A stretch of 64,000 bases of DNA, from positions 24,481 to 88,480 of the forward strand of contig DCVT01000001.1 of the NCBI GenBank assembly GCA_002328075.1. Reading direction: 5' to 3'. Source of the stretch: Anaerolineales bacterium UBA2181 (lineage in GTDB: Bacteria; Chloroflexota; Anaerolineae; Promineifilales; UBA4811). The notes beneath the pieces are model-generated. The model saw nothing but the letters and a program-made list of their open reading frames with translations, was not told where the DNA came from and searched no databases. This document shows positions 63,566 to 64,000 of this stretch, in pieces (position 1 is the stretch's first letter; each line of letters opens with the position of its first letter). A program made the position numbers and the translations under genes.

Positions 63566-63594
63566 TGCAGTGCGAGGTGGAACGTTAATAACCT

Positions 63595-63676
63595 GGGTCG
63601 GTGTCCCGAGCGGCAAAGGGGGCGGACTGTAAATCCGCTGGCGCAGCCTTCGCAGGTTCGAGTCCTGCCCGGCCCA
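63595..63676 (+). tRNA. tRNA-Tyr (GUA)
   Basis: Class II tRNA with long variable arm. Acceptor GGGTCGG pairs with CCGGCCC; anticodon loop CTGTAAA gives GUA; T-arm AGGTTCGAGTCCT. Discriminator A. Confidence 0.95.
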
Positions 63677-63681
63677 TTGGT

Positions 63682-63754
63682 GCCTACATAGCTCAGTCGG
63701 TAGAGCACGCCCTTGGTAAGGGCGGGGTCATGGGTTCAACTCCCATTGTAGGCT
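63682..63754 (+). tRNA. tRNA-Thr (GGU)
   Basis: Acceptor GCCTACA pairs with TGTAGGC; anticodon loop TTGGTAA gives GGU; T-arm GGGTTCAACTCCC. It is 5 bp behind tRNA-Tyr and 107 bp ahead of tuf. Confidence 0.95.
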
Positions 63755-63767
63755 TGACGATTATCCC

Positions 63768-63829
63768 GGCACCTTGCTGTGGTCAGGCGGCCTTATAGGG
63801 CATCTGACCTGGCTCTGGGGCAAGGTGCC
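63768..63829 (+). promoter_or_regulatory. Structured leader of tuf
   Basis: Between tRNA-Thr and tuf the sequence has a perfect 10-bp outer stem (63768-63777 ggcaccttgc with 63820-63829) enclosing an inner stem ggtcag/ctgacc (63781-63786 with 63804-63809). It is not followed by a T run. It may be a processing site that separates the tRNAs from tuf mRNA, or a regulatory structure. Confidence 0.6.
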
Positions 63830-63861
63830 TAGAGCGCAGGAACCGGTAGTTGGAGGAAGTG

Positions 63862-64000
63862 ATGGGAAAGGAAAAGTTTGTCCGCGACAAGCCACACGCG
63901 AACGTGGGAACGATTGGTCACATTGACCATGGCAAGACGACGCTGACGGCGGCGATAACCAAGGTATTGGGTCTACAGGGAATGGCCGCGTTTCGGTCAT
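63862..64000 (+). CDS. tuf: Elongation factor Tu (5' part)
   Basis: 46 codons from ATG 63862, with GGAGGA 5 bp upstream, before the right edge. Reads GKEKFVRDKPHANVGTIGHI and the G1 motif DHGKTTLTAAITKVL, the GTP-binding start of EF-Tu, which delivers aminoacyl-tRNA to the ribosome. The tRNA-Thr/Tyr/Thr-tuf order is the common bacterial tufB arrangement. Confidence 0.95.
   Translation, partial: MGKEKFVRDKPHANVGTIGHIDHGKTTLTAAITKVLGLQGMAAFRS

Noticed and set aside
1..64000. CRISPR array, prophage or integron
   Set aside because: No regularly spaced direct repeats, no phage structural or integrase genes with attachment-site duplications, and no attC-like sites were seen.

Overview
The window is a high-GC bacterial chromosome segment, most likely from a Chloroflexota (Anaerolineae-like) anaerobe or facultative anaerobe. 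The reasons are coenzyme F420 genes, a 2-oxoacid:ferredoxin oxidoreductase operon with Hdr/MvhD electron-transfer proteins, a pyrophosphate-type phosphofructokinase signature, lipoproteins with long Thr/Pro-rich linkers, and a tRNA-Thr/tRNA-Tyr/tRNA-Thr/tuf cluster. The taxon is inferred from gene content only.

Layout. 1-11.3 kb, minus strand: cofD and cofC (F420), a small unknown gene, a hotdog thioesterase, a lipoprotein, and a molybdenum hydroxylase cluster (xdhC, a fused FAD/2Fe-2S subunit, a large molybdopterin subunit, a fused yqeC-mocA maturation gene) with two uncharacterised genes between its subunits. 11.5-14.1 kb, plus strand: an FtsJ/RlmM-like methyltransferase, a Fur-family regulator and pcm. 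14.1-19.5 kb, minus strand: a catalytic/non-catalytic M16 peptidase pair, a tail-anchored OB-fold protein and a secreted PKD-CAP protein. 19.5-25.3 kb, minus strand: a thiamine salvage operon behind a consensus promoter, a TPP riboswitch and a terminator: thiN, thiB, thiP, an ABC ATPase fused to DUF402, and a soluble HAD phosphatase. 25.4-30.5 kb: phosphofructokinase and three surface lipoproteins. 30.5-42.5 kb, minus strand: korD-korA-korB-korC, a 1060-residue HdrA/GltD-like fusion, mvhD, a hydrolase, an fmdB-like gene, a fused hdrC-hdrB, and an hdrA whose frame crosses one UGA at the place where HdrA proteins carry a conserved Cys. 42.6-44.7 kb: clpP, tig and tRNA-Leu. 44.8-58.3 kb: an accessory stretch rich in broken genes (a methyltransferase with two amber codons, a toxin-antitoxin remnant, a transposase remnant, a comM pseudogene and a response-regulator pseudogene) among intact transporters, membrane proteins and a glycosidase-like lipoprotein. 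58.5-64 kb, plus strand: hisS, nadK, a zinc-ribbon membrane protein, recN, three tRNAs and the start of tuf.

How the genes work together. The Kor enzyme makes or consumes reduced ferredoxin. The co-transcribed Hdr, MvhD and NAD(P)H-binding GltD-like proteins look like a soluble flavin-based system that moves electrons between ferredoxin, NAD(P)H and a thiol or disulfide partner. The best finding is that hdrA appears to encode a selenoprotein: a UGA in the Asp-Cys-Ser-Ile-UGA motif, followed 20 nt later by a perfect 7-bp hairpin with a GGUC loop, as expected for a bacterial SECIS. A yqeC-type gene, a family linked to selenium-dependent molybdenum hydroxylases, gives a second and weaker hint of selenium use. 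The second most unusual item is the ABC ATPase-DUF402 fusion inside the thiamine operon.
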